Under the pieces are notes generated by a model. It saw nothing but the letters and a program-made list of their open reading frames with translations. It made no database searches and was not told where the DNA came from. A program made the position numbers and the translations under genes. Of a DNA stretch of 64,000 nt, positions 43,359 through 51,949 are shown one piece after another. This DNA comes from RGIG4608 sp964413365 (lineage in GTDB: Bacteria; Bacillota; Clostridia; Oscillospirales; CAG-272). The DNA lies in the NCBI GenBank assembly GCA_964413365.1, contig CAYPRM010000003.1, positions 1 to 64,000 on the forward strand, read 5' to 3'. How positions within the stretch are numbered: position 1 is the stretch's first letter; each line of letters starts with the position of its first letter.

Positions 43359-44651
43359 TCACTTTTCAAGCTCTGCCTTAGCCGCCTGATACTGAGCCAG
43401 AAGAAGGTAGGTCTCAGCGTGGGAGGTATGGTCAAGCAGATTCTTGCAATCGCTCTTTATCCAACCGTTTTCCCATCCTGCAAGCCATGACACGGGGATG
43501 TATCCGTCCCTGCCGTAATGCTCGTATGCATAGTCGATGGACTTCTGCACGTCATCAAGATATACGGTCTGTGTGGGATCTGCAAGGAAGAGGTCGTAGT
43601 AGCCGATGTACATTACAAGGTTGAACCACGTTGTGGTAGCAGTGGGGTACATTACGTATCCCTCTACGAAATCGTGATATCCGAAATATTCCCTGCAGCT
43701 CTCGGCGGTAGCTCTTGCGTGGTCGAGATAGGTCTCGTCGCCCGTTACGTTATACATTGCAACGCCTGCGCTGATCATAGCGCCGCTATTGTAGGTGTAT
43801 TTCGTTTTATCGAAGCTATCGTTTGCAACGGGAACGCCGTTCTCGTCAAAGATAGTGCCGACGAGGTCGTAGTAAAGGTTATCGGAGGGATCGCGAAGTG
43901 TATTATACATAAAGTCGTACACGTTCGTTGCCCATGTGAAGAATTCGGTGCGTCCTGTCTCTCTGTAAAGATCGATGAGCACCTTGATGAAGGGTGCGTT
44001 ACTGCAGGAGTGGCGCGAGGTGTAATCCTGTCCCCAAGTTATACCGCCGACGTTCTCCATAAATCCTACGAGGTAAACATACTCCGCAAGCTCGATGGAG
44101 GTATCGAGATACTCCTTATCGCCATAGAGCTTATAAGCGTTATAGTACTCACGTGCAATCCAGATCTGGTCATCGAACACGGAAAGAGTACCAAAAGCAT
44201 TAGCCTTGAATTTGCCCCTCGTGGAGCGGTTGACTGCAAAGACGGTGAACTCACGTCCCTCACCGCCGACTCCAACGGTATTGTCGCTACGGACGCCACG
44301 GTAGTAGTCAAATGCGGAGAAGATATTCTCCATCTCGGTCTGATATCTGTTATCAGTCAGCTCGTTGCAGCGGAGCATCATACTTACAAGTCCTGTATAT
44401 CTCCAGCAGTCCGACCAGTCGGACTCATTCTCAAGCTGAGGAAGGTTACGGTGCGCGTACTCGAGCTCCTCGTCAAAGAAGTCATTATAGAGCACCTTTG
44501 CCATATATTCTCCGCGGAGAAGGTTACGCTCCGCAAGGGAATTTACGTTGAAGCCCTCGCCGTTTGCGATCTCCTCGGGGGTGCAGGCGAAAAGCATCAG
44601 CGAGCCTGCCATCATTGCCAAAACCAGAACGAATGATATTATTTTTTTCAT
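43359..44651 (-). CDS. GH76-family alpha-1,6-mannanase-like lipoprotein
   Basis: 430 residues from the ATG at 44651 (AGAGAGGTACTGAATATG). A signal peptide with lipobox (LMLFAC, cysteine near 23) precedes a GH76 (alpha/alpha)6 domain with LSVFDDQIWIA, GGITWGQDYTSRH, SNAPFIKVLI and YNSGAMISAGVAMYNVTG. The same landmarks as the cytoplasmic paralogue show they arose by duplication. Predicted to be surface-anchored, cutting alpha-1,6-mannan before import by the adjacent ABC system. Confidence 0.87.
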   Translation of the reverse strand: MKKIISFVLVLAMMAGSLMLFACTPEEIANGEGFNVNSLAERNLLRGEYMAKVLYNDFFDEELEYAHRNLPQLENESDWSDCWRYTGLVSMMLRCNELTDNRYQTEMENIFSAFDYYRGVRSDNTVGVGGEGREFTVFAVNRSTRGKFKANAFGTLSVFDDQIWIAREYYNAYKLYGDKEYLDTSIELAEYVYLVGFMENVGGITWGQDYTSRHSCSNAPFIKVLIDLYRETGRTEFFTWATNVYDFMYNTLRDPSDNLYYDLVGTIFDENGVPVANDSFDKTKYTYNSGAMISAGVAMYNVTGDETYLDHARATAESCREYFGYHDFVEGYVMYPTATTTWFNLVMYIGYYDLFLADPTQTVYLDDVQKSIDYAYEHYGRDGYIPVSWLAGWENGWIKSDCKNLLDHTSHAETYLLLAQYQAAKAELEK

Positions 44652-44675
44652 ATTCAGTACCTCTCTTTTCAGCAA

Positions 44676-46127
44676 TTAAACGATGACACGGAAAAGCTTC
44701 CAGAAGAGATCGGAGATCCACTTAGTGATCCAGCTCTGAAGCTTATAGAAGAATGTGGGGTTATTGGGCTCCTGGCTTCCCTTTTCATCAATGATGTCCT
44801 GGAAGGTCTTGCCCTTGATAAAGCGAGTAAGCTGAGGAACGTTCTCGATGGAGTAGATCGTACCCTCCGAGAAGTCCTGATAGTAATATGTAAGTCCGTC
44901 GACCTCTGCCGTCTTCTGGTCTCCGAGAGGATAACCGAGTTTTTCGGCATTTCCGAGTCCCTGCGCCGATTCATCGACTATGTTAAGGATCTCGCCGTAG
45001 ATCATATAGACCTTCATATCGTCGGGATTGAGCATGAGCATCATATTGGTTCTGCCCCAAGCATTACCTGTGCCCTCACTTCCGACATACGCCTGCTTAA
45101 GATACATACTATCCCAATAGAGTATTCCCTCATGGTCGGGAATGCCGGGAATGAAGCCCTTATCAATAAGATCATAATACTTATCGTGGAACTTCTGCTG
45201 TACCTGCTCGACGGTAAGTCCCTTTCCACCGTAGAATGGGCTAGCCTCGATCGCGGGCTGAGTTATCTCGGTGCGAGTGAGCTCATCGAAATCCATCTCG
45301 AGCGCCTCAAATTTGCCACTCTCTTCATTATATCTGACGCCTGCGCGGACGAGGAGGTCGCCGTTCTCAGGCATAAAGAGGAGTCCCTGTGCAAATGCCT
45401 GCGCAGTTCCCTTCATACCCTCAAGCTCATAATCGAACGGATCGGATATGGGCTCCATAAGGCTTCCTGCCTTAGCCTCCTTATAGAAGTTGAAGAATTC
45501 GCCCGAGATCATAAACGCCTCGTCCTTAAGGAACGAATACGCTATGGTCGTAACGTGAACTCTGGGGCTCTCGAAGCCGTATTCGCTATCTCCGTCATAG
45601 AAGTCGAGCTTTATGACAGATCCGTCCCAGACGCTGAGCATATCAGTGGGAATACCGCAGTTATAGCCCTTTTCGCAGAGTCTTGCGTACTCTGCGTATA
45701 TTTTCTGCAATGCGTAATTTGCATCGTATGCAACGCTTGTGCCGTATTTATTATTGAGCTTGCTCCAGACAGCCTGAACGTCATATCCTGCTTGTCTGTT
45801 GATTATGAAGCTCTCCATATCGACAAAGTGCTTGCGACCGTTGGAGTCGATATTCATACCGCCCACGTCGCGCTTATTGGAATAGCGTCCGTCAGCCGTT
45901 TTTTCGGCGTAAACGTAGCCATACTCGTAATTCTGGCAAACGGTCTTGCCGTCCGCAAGAGTTATGAGCTCACCCACAACACTTCCGTATTCCTCTCTAT
46001 AGGGAGTGAGTGCCGCGACCGCCTCGCCCTCTGCAAATGCAGGGAGTGCGGACATCGGAACGATCATCCACGTAAGGAGGACCAGCAGTGCCGTAAGTCT
46101 TTTTGTCATTTTTTGTACCTTACTCAT
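44676..46127 (-). CDS. Secreted LGFP-repeat-like protein in the sugar-transport operon
   Basis: 483 residues. Signal peptide (LLVLLTWMIVPMSALPAFAEG). Three or four LGFP-type repeats of ~55 residues can be seen, for example YNCGIPTDMLSVWDGSVIKLDF, GFIPGIPDHEGILYWDSMYLKQ and LGYPLGDQKTAEVDGLTYYYQD. LGFP repeats occur in exported proteins of actinobacteria and Firmicutes and are thought to bind the cell wall or glycans. A C-terminal hydrophobic stretch (WITKWISDLFWKLFRVIV) may be a membrane anchor. It lies 3 nt after the permease gene, so it belongs to the oligosaccharide uptake operon. Confidence 0.75.
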   Translation of the reverse strand: MSKVQKMTKRLTALLVLLTWMIVPMSALPAFAEGEAVAALTPYREEYGSVVGELITLADGKTVCQNYEYGYVYAEKTADGRYSNKRDVGGMNIDSNGRKHFVDMESFIINRQAGYDVQAVWSKLNNKYGTSVAYDANYALQKIYAEYARLCEKGYNCGIPTDMLSVWDGSVIKLDFYDGDSEYGFESPRVHVTTIAYSFLKDEAFMISGEFFNFYKEAKAGSLMEPISDPFDYELEGMKGTAQAFAQGLLFMPENGDLLVRAGVRYNEESGKFEALEMDFDELTRTEITQPAIEASPFYGGKGLTVEQVQQKFHDKYYDLIDKGFIPGIPDHEGILYWDSMYLKQAYVGSEGTGNAWGRTNMMLMLNPDDMKVYMIYGEILNIVDESAQGLGNAEKLGYPLGDQKTAEVDGLTYYYQDFSEGTIYSIENVPQLTRFIKGKTFQDIIDEKGSQEPNNPTFFYKLQSWITKWISDLFWKLFRVIV

Positions 46128-46130
46128 TAA

Positions 46131-47042
46131 TTACTCCTTTATACCTGCGAAGGTTACTGTATTCATAAAATACTTCTGAAGGAATGCAAATATCAGGAGG
46201 GACGGGAGCATTATGATCAGAGATCCTGCCATGATAGCGCCGTAGTCCGTTTCATATATTTGCTGATACTGACCTAAGATGAGGGACAGCACCGAGACAT
46301 CGCCCGATATCAAGACCACGCTCGGCCACAGATACGAGTTCCAATACGAGTTGAACGTAATGATGCCAAGGGTGATAAGTCCCGAGGATACCTGCGGAAG
46401 ATAGATCTGCCAGAATATTCTGAACTCGCTCGCTCCGTCCACTCTTGCCGCCTCACCGAGTGCTGCGGGCACGCCGTGGAAGAACTGTCTCATAAAGAAT
46501 ATACCGTAAACGCCTATCGCACCGGGCAGGATGACTGCAAGCACAGTTCCTATAAAGCCCGAGCCGCCATTTCCCAATATATCGTTTCCACCTACGAGGG
46601 GAAACTTAGCCAGCACGTAATACTGAGGAAGCAGGGTTACTATACTCGGTATCATAAGGGAAAGTATCATTATTCTGAAGATTATCTTTCTGCCCCTGAA
46701 CCTGAGCTTTGAGAATGAATATCCTGCCATGCTTCCAAAGAAAAGGTTGGTAAACATACCCACAGCAGTGATTATTATCGTATTTCCGAGTGCGGAAAAG
46801 AAATTATCCTGCTTTGAGAAGAATTCCGTAAAGTTATCAAAGGTTATCTCATTGGGAACGAAGGAGATCGGTATTCTCATAGACTCCATCAGAGGTCTGA
46901 TGGCTGTGATTATCGACCAATAGAACGGCAGCAGCATTATGACTGCAAATGCCGCCATCAGCAGATATATGAGCACCCTTCTCACGATCCCTGCGACCTG
47001 CATTGAGAGAGGAAGCGTCGATTTTTTCTTAGTTATATTCAT
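46131..47042 (-). CDS. Carbohydrate ABC transporter permease (MalG type)
   Basis: 303 residues from the ATG at 47042 (GAGAGGG upstream); a TTG at 47057 is in frame but overlaps the previous gene. It has six hydrophobic helices, and the EAA loop that contacts the ATPase is EAARVDGASEFRIFWQIYLPQ. Pairs with the MalF-type permease upstream. The ATPase (MsmK type) is not in this window, which is common for Firmicutes, where one ATPase serves many importers. Confidence 0.92.
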   Translation of the reverse strand: MNITKKKSTLPLSMQVAGIVRRVLIYLLMAAFAVIMLLPFYWSIITAIRPLMESMRIPISFVPNEITFDNFTEFFSKQDNFFSALGNTIIITAVGMFTNLFFGSMAGYSFSKLRFRGRKIIFRIMILSLMIPSIVTLLPQYYVLAKFPLVGGNDILGNGGSGFIGTVLAVILPGAIGVYGIFFMRQFFHGVPAALGEAARVDGASEFRIFWQIYLPQVSSGLITLGIITFNSYWNSYLWPSVVLISGDVSVLSLILGQYQQIYETDYGAIMAGSLIIMLPSLLIFAFLQKYFMNTVTFAGIKE

Positions 47043-47053
47043 ACTCTTCCCTC

Positions 47054-47965
47054 TCAATCATTATTGTCGTTTATTTTGTCCTGAATGTGGTTATTGATCG
47101 AGGTTATGATCATTATAACTACGAAGAGGACGACCGCCATTGCGTTGGCAAGTCCGCTTCTGTTACTGTCAAACGACATGAAGTAGATCTGGAATACGGG
47201 TGTAGCCGTTCCCGAGCCGCCTCCTGTCATTATCTTTACCTGATCATAAAGCTGGAATGCGCCGATCATACTCATCATGACCACGAAGAACGTCGCCTGA
47301 CCGATCTGCGGCAGGGTTATGTTCTTAAACAGGTGCCATTTGTTTGCACCGTCGACCTTAGCAGCCTCGATTATATCGGGAGAAACGCCCTGAAGCGCGG
47401 CAAGATAGATTATCATATTGCCGCCTATCGCGCCCCACACATTGACTATCGCGATGCACGCCATCGCAACTCCCTCCGTGCCGAGCCAATCGAGCGGTGC
47501 GCCGCCGAACCACGAGAGTACCTGATTCATAAGTCCGTAGTCAGCCGCATTGAAGATGAACTGGAACACGAAGGATGCCGCAACGCCGCTGGTAACAGAG
47601 GGGAGATAGTACATTATTCTGAACATCTTAGCCCCTCTGATCTTCTGATTTACCAGCACCGCAAAAAGCAAGGATATCACTACCACGAGCGGAACATACA
47701 GTGCCACGTAGTAGAGCACGTTTCCGAACGATTCTCTAAACGTTGACAGTCCCTTAGCGGTAAAGATCTCTATGTAGTTCTCAAATCCTACCCACTCGAT
47801 CTTGCTCAAATTCCTCTGGCTGTAATCGCAGAAGGAAAAGTATATAGCCATCAATACAGGAAGTAAAACAAACAGGCAGAAAAATATTAATGCCGGAGTT
47901 ATGAAGAGATACGCGGTCCGCTCCTGCTTGCGCTGTACCTCAGTCAGCTTTTTTCTCTTTCGCAT
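47054..47965 (-). CDS. Carbohydrate ABC transporter permease (MalF type)
   Basis: 303 residues with six membrane helices. The EAA motif is DIIEAAKVDGANKWHLFKNITLPQ. N-terminal RKRKKLTEVQRKQERTAYLFITPALIFF is typical of MalF/UgpA-type permeases. Start supported by AGGAGGATAAAACAATG. It lies between the solute-binding protein and its partner permease in the mannan-locus operon. Confidence 0.93.
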   Translation of the reverse strand: MRKRKKLTEVQRKQERTAYLFITPALIFFCLFVLLPVLMAIYFSFCDYSQRNLSKIEWVGFENYIEIFTAKGLSTFRESFGNVLYYVALYVPLVVVISLLFAVLVNQKIRGAKMFRIMYYLPSVTSGVAASFVFQFIFNAADYGLMNQVLSWFGGAPLDWLGTEGVAMACIAIVNVWGAIGGNMIIYLAALQGVSPDIIEAAKVDGANKWHLFKNITLPQIGQATFFVVMMSMIGAFQLYDQVKIMTGGGSGTATPVFQIYFMSFDSNRSGLANAMAVVLFVVIMIITSINNHIQDKINDNND

Positions 47966-47987
47966 TGTTTTATCCTCCTAAATGCTC

Positions 47988-49361
47988 TTATTTTTTATAA
48001 ACCTCAAGAAGGTTATCCGTCTGCTCCTCGATGGTAGCAAGGATGCTCTGTCTTCTATCAGAGTCGTTAGCGCCCTTGCAGAAGCTTGCAACGTAGCTGT
48101 TGAAAACGTTGACCTGAACGTCCTTCCAACCGGGTACGCTGGGACGTGTTGTATAGGTATCTGCGTAAGGAACTGTATCCTTAAGCACCTTATTATTCGT
48201 GATTATGGGGTTAGTATGTGTCGACTTAAGTGCGGGAACCGTGCTGCTTATTTCAGACCACTTGAGCATATTCTCTTCATTGTATACCCAGTCCTGAATG
48301 AAATCCCAGCAACGCTCTACCTTTGCTTCCCAAGCCTCGTCCATATTCTTCTCGTATATGGGCTTCGGAATAGCAAGACCGTATCCGCCGAGCACGCCTC
48401 TGTTAGCGCCACCCTCACCGGGGTACTTGGGCTGGGGCATATATCTTACGTTAACATTGCTTGCATATTTCTGAAGGTAAGAGATGAAGTATGTGGGGCG
48501 GTAGTACATAGCGAGCTGTCCCTGAACGAACGCCATCTCGCTGACGTAGCCCTCTGTGTAGGTGTTATTATAGAGCTTATGGAAGTAATCAAGAAGATCC
48601 TCGCCCTTTTTATTGTTGACGGAGGTATTGCCCTGAGCGTCGAAGAAGTCGCCACCGGTGGAAACGTAGTTGTGATAGAAGAACTCGTTGACATCCTTGC
48701 CGTCAAAGCCGCTCTTTACCTCAACATTCGTTCCTGCTACCTGATACTTAAGTCCCTTAAGCTTTGTAGCGGTATCAAGCAGGTCATCCCATGTCCAGTC
48801 AAGTCTGTCGGAGCCGTCATCGTTCCAGAAGCAGGTGATGGGAGCGTCGGGATTCTGCTCGTTGTATGCGTTAACGATATCCATATTGACGTATACGCCC
48901 CACATATCGAGGTCGAGGGGCAAGCCGTACTGTATACCGAGGTAGTTCATCTCGTTATACGCGGTGGAGTTGAACTTGGATGCGTCGATGCCGTCCCTTG
49001 CGATGTACTCGTCAAGAGGAAGAAGGACCTCATCGTATGCGTATGAGGGGGTGTTGAAGCGGTCCCAGATCATAAGGTCAGGACCTGTGTTGGTGTTCAT
49101 TGCACCCGCGAAGGTCTGCTCAAAGTCGGTGATGATCTTGAGCTCGATCGTAAGTCCCTGATCGTTGTTCTTGTTGTACCACTCGATGAACGCCTTGAGG
49201 TTCTCAGCGTCCGTACCAGTCCACTGACCGCCTGCCCAGAGGAGGATGGTGTTCTCGTCCCTACCGTTATTGGGAGAGGGGCATCCGCTCAGAACGAGCG
49301 TCATTGAAAGGCACATAGCCACGATGGCTACCAAGCTAATGATTTTCTTAAACATTTTCAT
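47988..49361 (-). CDS. Extracellular sugar-binding lipoprotein of an ABC transporter
   Basis: 457 residues. A lipobox (LVLSGC, cysteine near 27) is followed by a family 1-type solute-binding fold (LLWAGGQWTGTDAENLKAFIEWYNK; GPDLMIWDRF; GGYGLAIPKP). First structural gene of the importer cassette and downstream of GH125, so oligomannosides are the expected ligands, by context. Start: the ATG at 49361 is only 3 nt from the AAGGAG site; the ATG two codons later (49355) has better spacing and may be the real start. Confidence 0.92.
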   Translation of the reverse strand: MKMFKKIISLVAIVAMCLSMTLVLSGCPSPNNGRDENTILLWAGGQWTGTDAENLKAFIEWYNKNNDQGLTIELKIITDFEQTFAGAMNTNTGPDLMIWDRFNTPSYAYDEVLLPLDEYIARDGIDASKFNSTAYNEMNYLGIQYGLPLDLDMWGVYVNMDIVNAYNEQNPDAPITCFWNDDGSDRLDWTWDDLLDTATKLKGLKYQVAGTNVEVKSGFDGKDVNEFFYHNYVSTGGDFFDAQGNTSVNNKKGEDLLDYFHKLYNNTYTEGYVSEMAFVQGQLAMYYRPTYFISYLQKYASNVNVRYMPQPKYPGEGGANRGVLGGYGLAIPKPIYEKNMDEAWEAKVERCWDFIQDWVYNEENMLKWSEISSTVPALKSTHTNPIITNNKVLKDTVPYADTYTTRPSVPGWKDVQVNVFNSYVASFCKGANDSDRRQSILATIEEQTDNLLEVYKK

Positions 49362-49390
49362 AATCTCCTTTTATATTTTTATTGAAAATA

Positions 49391-50650
49391 TTATTGGTCT
49401 GTGATCACAAGATCCATAATGAATATTGCGTAAAGCGTATTCGCCCATGCGAACCATTCGCGCGTGAATTCATAGGGATCGTTTACATTGAAGCCCTCGT
49501 GCATAAGGAGGGTATCTGCGGTGGTTGCTTTAAGCGTACGGCGTATTCGGTCTATCTCATCTCTGTCGAGAGAGGTGAGTGCCTGAATTATCAGAGCGAT
49601 ATGCCACACATAATCCGCAGGGGTATGTGGGCTGCCGACGCCGCTTGCGTATTCACCGCTGTAATAGAAGGGGTTTTGCTTACTGAGGACTGCCCTGCGT
49701 GTTCTGAGATATATCGGATCGTCCTTCTCACAATAATCGAGATAAGGAAGCGACATAAGGCTCGGAACGTTCGCGTCGTCCATAAAGCTGACTCCGCCGA
49801 GTCCGTCGACCTCATATGCGTACACATCACCGTCATCGGTATGGATGATACCGTATTTCGCGATACCGTCGTCGATCTCCGAGGTCAGCTTCAGCGCGAT
49901 ATCCTTCAGGGGATCGTCGATGCCTGCTGTGACGATATTCTGAATGAGTGTCTTAAGCGTTACCGAGGCGAACATATTTGCAGGCACGAGATAGTGGTAT
50001 TTGCACCTATCGTCGCTCGGTCTGAACGCCGACCAGACCATGCCCGTATATGCTGTTTTTGCACCCCTACCTCCGTTCTCGAGTGTATCGTGGGCAAATT
50101 CACCAACACGAGCAAACGAGTATGTAGAGCGCTCGTCGTGATGCTGCTCCGTTATCATGGTGTCGAGCATGACTCCGTATGCACGGAAGAAGAGCTCGTC
50201 AAAGACGCCTGCATCCTGCGTATAGCGGTAATACTTATTTATCAGCCAGAGAGGATATATGAGCGAGTCGAGCTCGTACTTCCTTTCCCAGACATGATCG
50301 TTATTGACCGTTATATCCTTGTGCCCCATGCCGTTTGCCGTTTTATTGAAGGCGTTTGCATAAGGATCTATCAGAATGCATTTGAGCTGTCTTGTTATCA
50401 GGGAGCGAATGAGCGCTCGTACGTCGGGATCCTCGCCTGCAAGTCTGACGTAGTGGCTGACCTGCACGCTGCTGTCGCGAAGCCACATTGCGGGGATATC
50501 TCCCGTTTTGATGAATGCATCGCCTCCGTCGTCCTCGACCGTGGTCTCGAGCGTGCTCAAGTAGCATCTCCTGAACATCTCTCTTTCGATGGGATCATGC
50601 AGAAGTCCTGCCATCCTATCGACGTAGCTGTAAAGCTTTTCGTATTTCAC
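49391..50650 (-). CDS. GH125 exo-alpha-1,6-mannosidase
   Basis: 419 residues. Family GH125 (formerly DUF1237) is recognised from GDIPAMWLRDSSVQ, WERKYELDSLIYP, GMVWSAFRPSDD, FMDDANVPSLMSLPYL and the C-terminal WFAWANTLYAIFI. These enzymes release single mannose units from alpha-1,6-linked oligomannosides in the cytoplasm (no signal peptide here), consistent with uptake of oligomannosides by the adjacent ABC importer. The start is GTG, 10 nt after AGGAGGAG. Two AAAACCGTTTT palindromes lie upstream. Confidence 0.92.
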   Translation of the reverse strand: MKYEKLYSYVDRMAGLLHDPIEREMFRRCYLSTLETTVEDDGGDAFIKTGDIPAMWLRDSSVQVSHYVRLAGEDPDVRALIRSLITRQLKCILIDPYANAFNKTANGMGHKDITVNNDHVWERKYELDSLIYPLWLINKYYRYTQDAGVFDELFFRAYGVMLDTMITEQHHDERSTYSFARVGEFAHDTLENGGRGAKTAYTGMVWSAFRPSDDRCKYHYLVPANMFASVTLKTLIQNIVTAGIDDPLKDIALKLTSEIDDGIAKYGIIHTDDGDVYAYEVDGLGGVSFMDDANVPSLMSLPYLDYCEKDDPIYLRTRRAVLSKQNPFYYSGEYASGVGSPHTPADYVWHIALIIQALTSLDRDEIDRIRRTLKATTADTLLMHEGFNVNDPYEFTREWFAWANTLYAIFIMDLVITDQ

Positions 50651-50694
50651 CTGTGAACATCTCCTCCTGTTCTATACTATATGGTAAGGCTCTT

Positions 50695-50705
50695 AAAACC
50701 GTTTT
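50695..50705. promoter_or_regulatory. Putative LacI-type operator upstream of GH125 (proximal)
   Basis: AAAACCGTTTT, a perfect odd palindrome, 45 bp upstream of the GH125 GTG. The same sequence (or its complement) recurs at 50801 and 53669. I could not place a convincing -35/-10 pair beside it. Confidence 0.65.
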
Positions 50706-50800
50706 TCTGCCGATGAAAACACATCACATCGGAGCATTGGAGTCTGCTCATTCACCGCCATTTTGCGGCTTATCGGTGCGGCTTCGTGTTTTTTCGACGG

Positions 50801-50811
50801 AAAACCGTTTT
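50801..50811. promoter_or_regulatory. Putative LacI-type operator upstream of GH125 (distal)
   Basis: A second copy of AAAACCGTTTT, 106 bp (about ten helical turns) from the proximal copy. That distance would suit looping by a tetrameric LacI-family repressor. The 50651-50899 gap also holds the lacI terminator hairpin; no gene was seen. Confidence 0.6.
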
Positions 50812-50824
50812 TCCAAAAGCCAAT

Positions 50825-50864
50825 AATAATAGCATTTGCTCCGCTATGGGGTAATGCCATTATT
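50825..50864 (-). terminator. Terminator-like hairpin after lacI
   Basis: AATAATGGCATT pairs with AATGCTATTATT on the minus strand (12 bp including one G-U pair, 16-nt loop), 35 bp past the lacI stop and followed by ATTGGCTTTT. A moderate-quality terminator. Confidence 0.6.
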
Positions 50865-50899
50865 TGTTTTTCAATTAGATCAGATCATTTCGGCATCGG

Positions 50900-51934
50900 T
50901 CATTCTGCCGTCTGCCACTTATTGTTCTTTACGGAATATCCGACGACTATCTCACTCTCGACGAGGGCACATTGCGGTGTCTTTATGTCATTAAGTTGAT
51001 CGACGAGCATCTCCACCGCAGTTTTACCGAGCAAGGTATAATCCTGTCTTGCGTAGCTGAGGGGCGGATCGAACGTTCCGTTATCAAGTGCGCGTCCGAG
51101 CGAGAACACCGAGACGTCATATCCGATTCTAAGATCCTTTTCCGCCGAGATACTATATATCTGCTGTGCCACGATATCATCGCAGGTGATGAACACCGAG
51201 TCCTTATCTATTATCGAGCGTATATAAGCGTCATTATTTGGATCGACGAATATCCTGCGCGATATCACGCGGTCATTCATATTGATACCGTTCTCCATGC
51301 AGGCCTCGTAGAAGCCTCTGTATCTATCCTGAGAGATGGTCATCTCCCCTTCACTATTTATAAGGTAGATATTTTTAAGTTTTGTAAGCTCGATCAGCTT
51401 GAGGGCGGTATTTTTAGTCAAGGTCATATTGTCGACGTCGACGTAATTGATCTTCTCTGCATTTTCAGGTCTGCCGAGCACGACAAAGTTGATATGCTGT
51501 GAGTCGATCTGGGAGATACGCTCATCGTGAAGACAGGGGCTCATCATTATCGCGCCGTCGATCGGTGCGCAACCCCTTCGGAGTGTATCAAGAAGCGTTT
51601 CCCTATCGGAGTTATAATAAATAAGTAAGGAATATCCGTGCATGGACGCCTCCTTTACGCAGGAGACGATGAGATTTTTATATATCTTCTTATTGATATC
51701 GTCACTGCTCTCAAGAAGCAGGGCGAGTATATTTGATTTTTTACTTGAAAGCGTTGATGCGTAAAAATTGGGATGGTAATCGAGCTCCTCGCAAGCGCGG
51801 AGCACCTTTTCTCTCAACTCGTCGCTCACGAACTTCTTGCCCGTAAGAACGTTTGAGACCGTTGACTTAGCGACGCCTGCGCGGGCTGCCACGTCAACGA
51901 TATTCACAGCATCCTTCAATCTCGTATCCTTCAT
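50900..51934 (-). CDS. LacI-family transcriptional regulator
   Basis: 344 residues. N-terminal LacI helix-turn-helix (VNIVDVAARAGVAKSTVSNVLTGKKFVS) and hinge helix (NFYASTLSS), then a periplasmic-binding-protein-like effector domain. Same strand and 15 nt after the GxGYxYP gene, upstream of the GH125-ABC-GH76 genes. The AAAAC(G/C)GTTTT palindromes nearby are its most likely operators. Effector is presumably mannose or a short oligomannoside. Weak ribosome binding site (AGGAT). Confidence 0.92.
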   Translation of the reverse strand: MKDTRLKDAVNIVDVAARAGVAKSTVSNVLTGKKFVSDELREKVLRACEELDYHPNFYASTLSSKKSNILALLLESSDDINKKIYKNLIVSCVKEASMHGYSLLIYYNSDRETLLDTLRRGCAPIDGAIMMSPCLHDERISQIDSQHINFVVLGRPENAEKINYVDVDNMTLTKNTALKLIELTKLKNIYLINSEGEMTISQDRYRGFYEACMENGINMNDRVISRRIFVDPNNDAYIRSIIDKDSVFITCDDIVAQQIYSISAEKDLRIGYDVSVFSLGRALDNGTFDPPLSYARQDYTLLGKTAVEMLVDQLNDIKTPQCALVESEIVVGYSVKNNKWQTAE

Positions 51935-51949
51935 TTTATTCTATCTATC

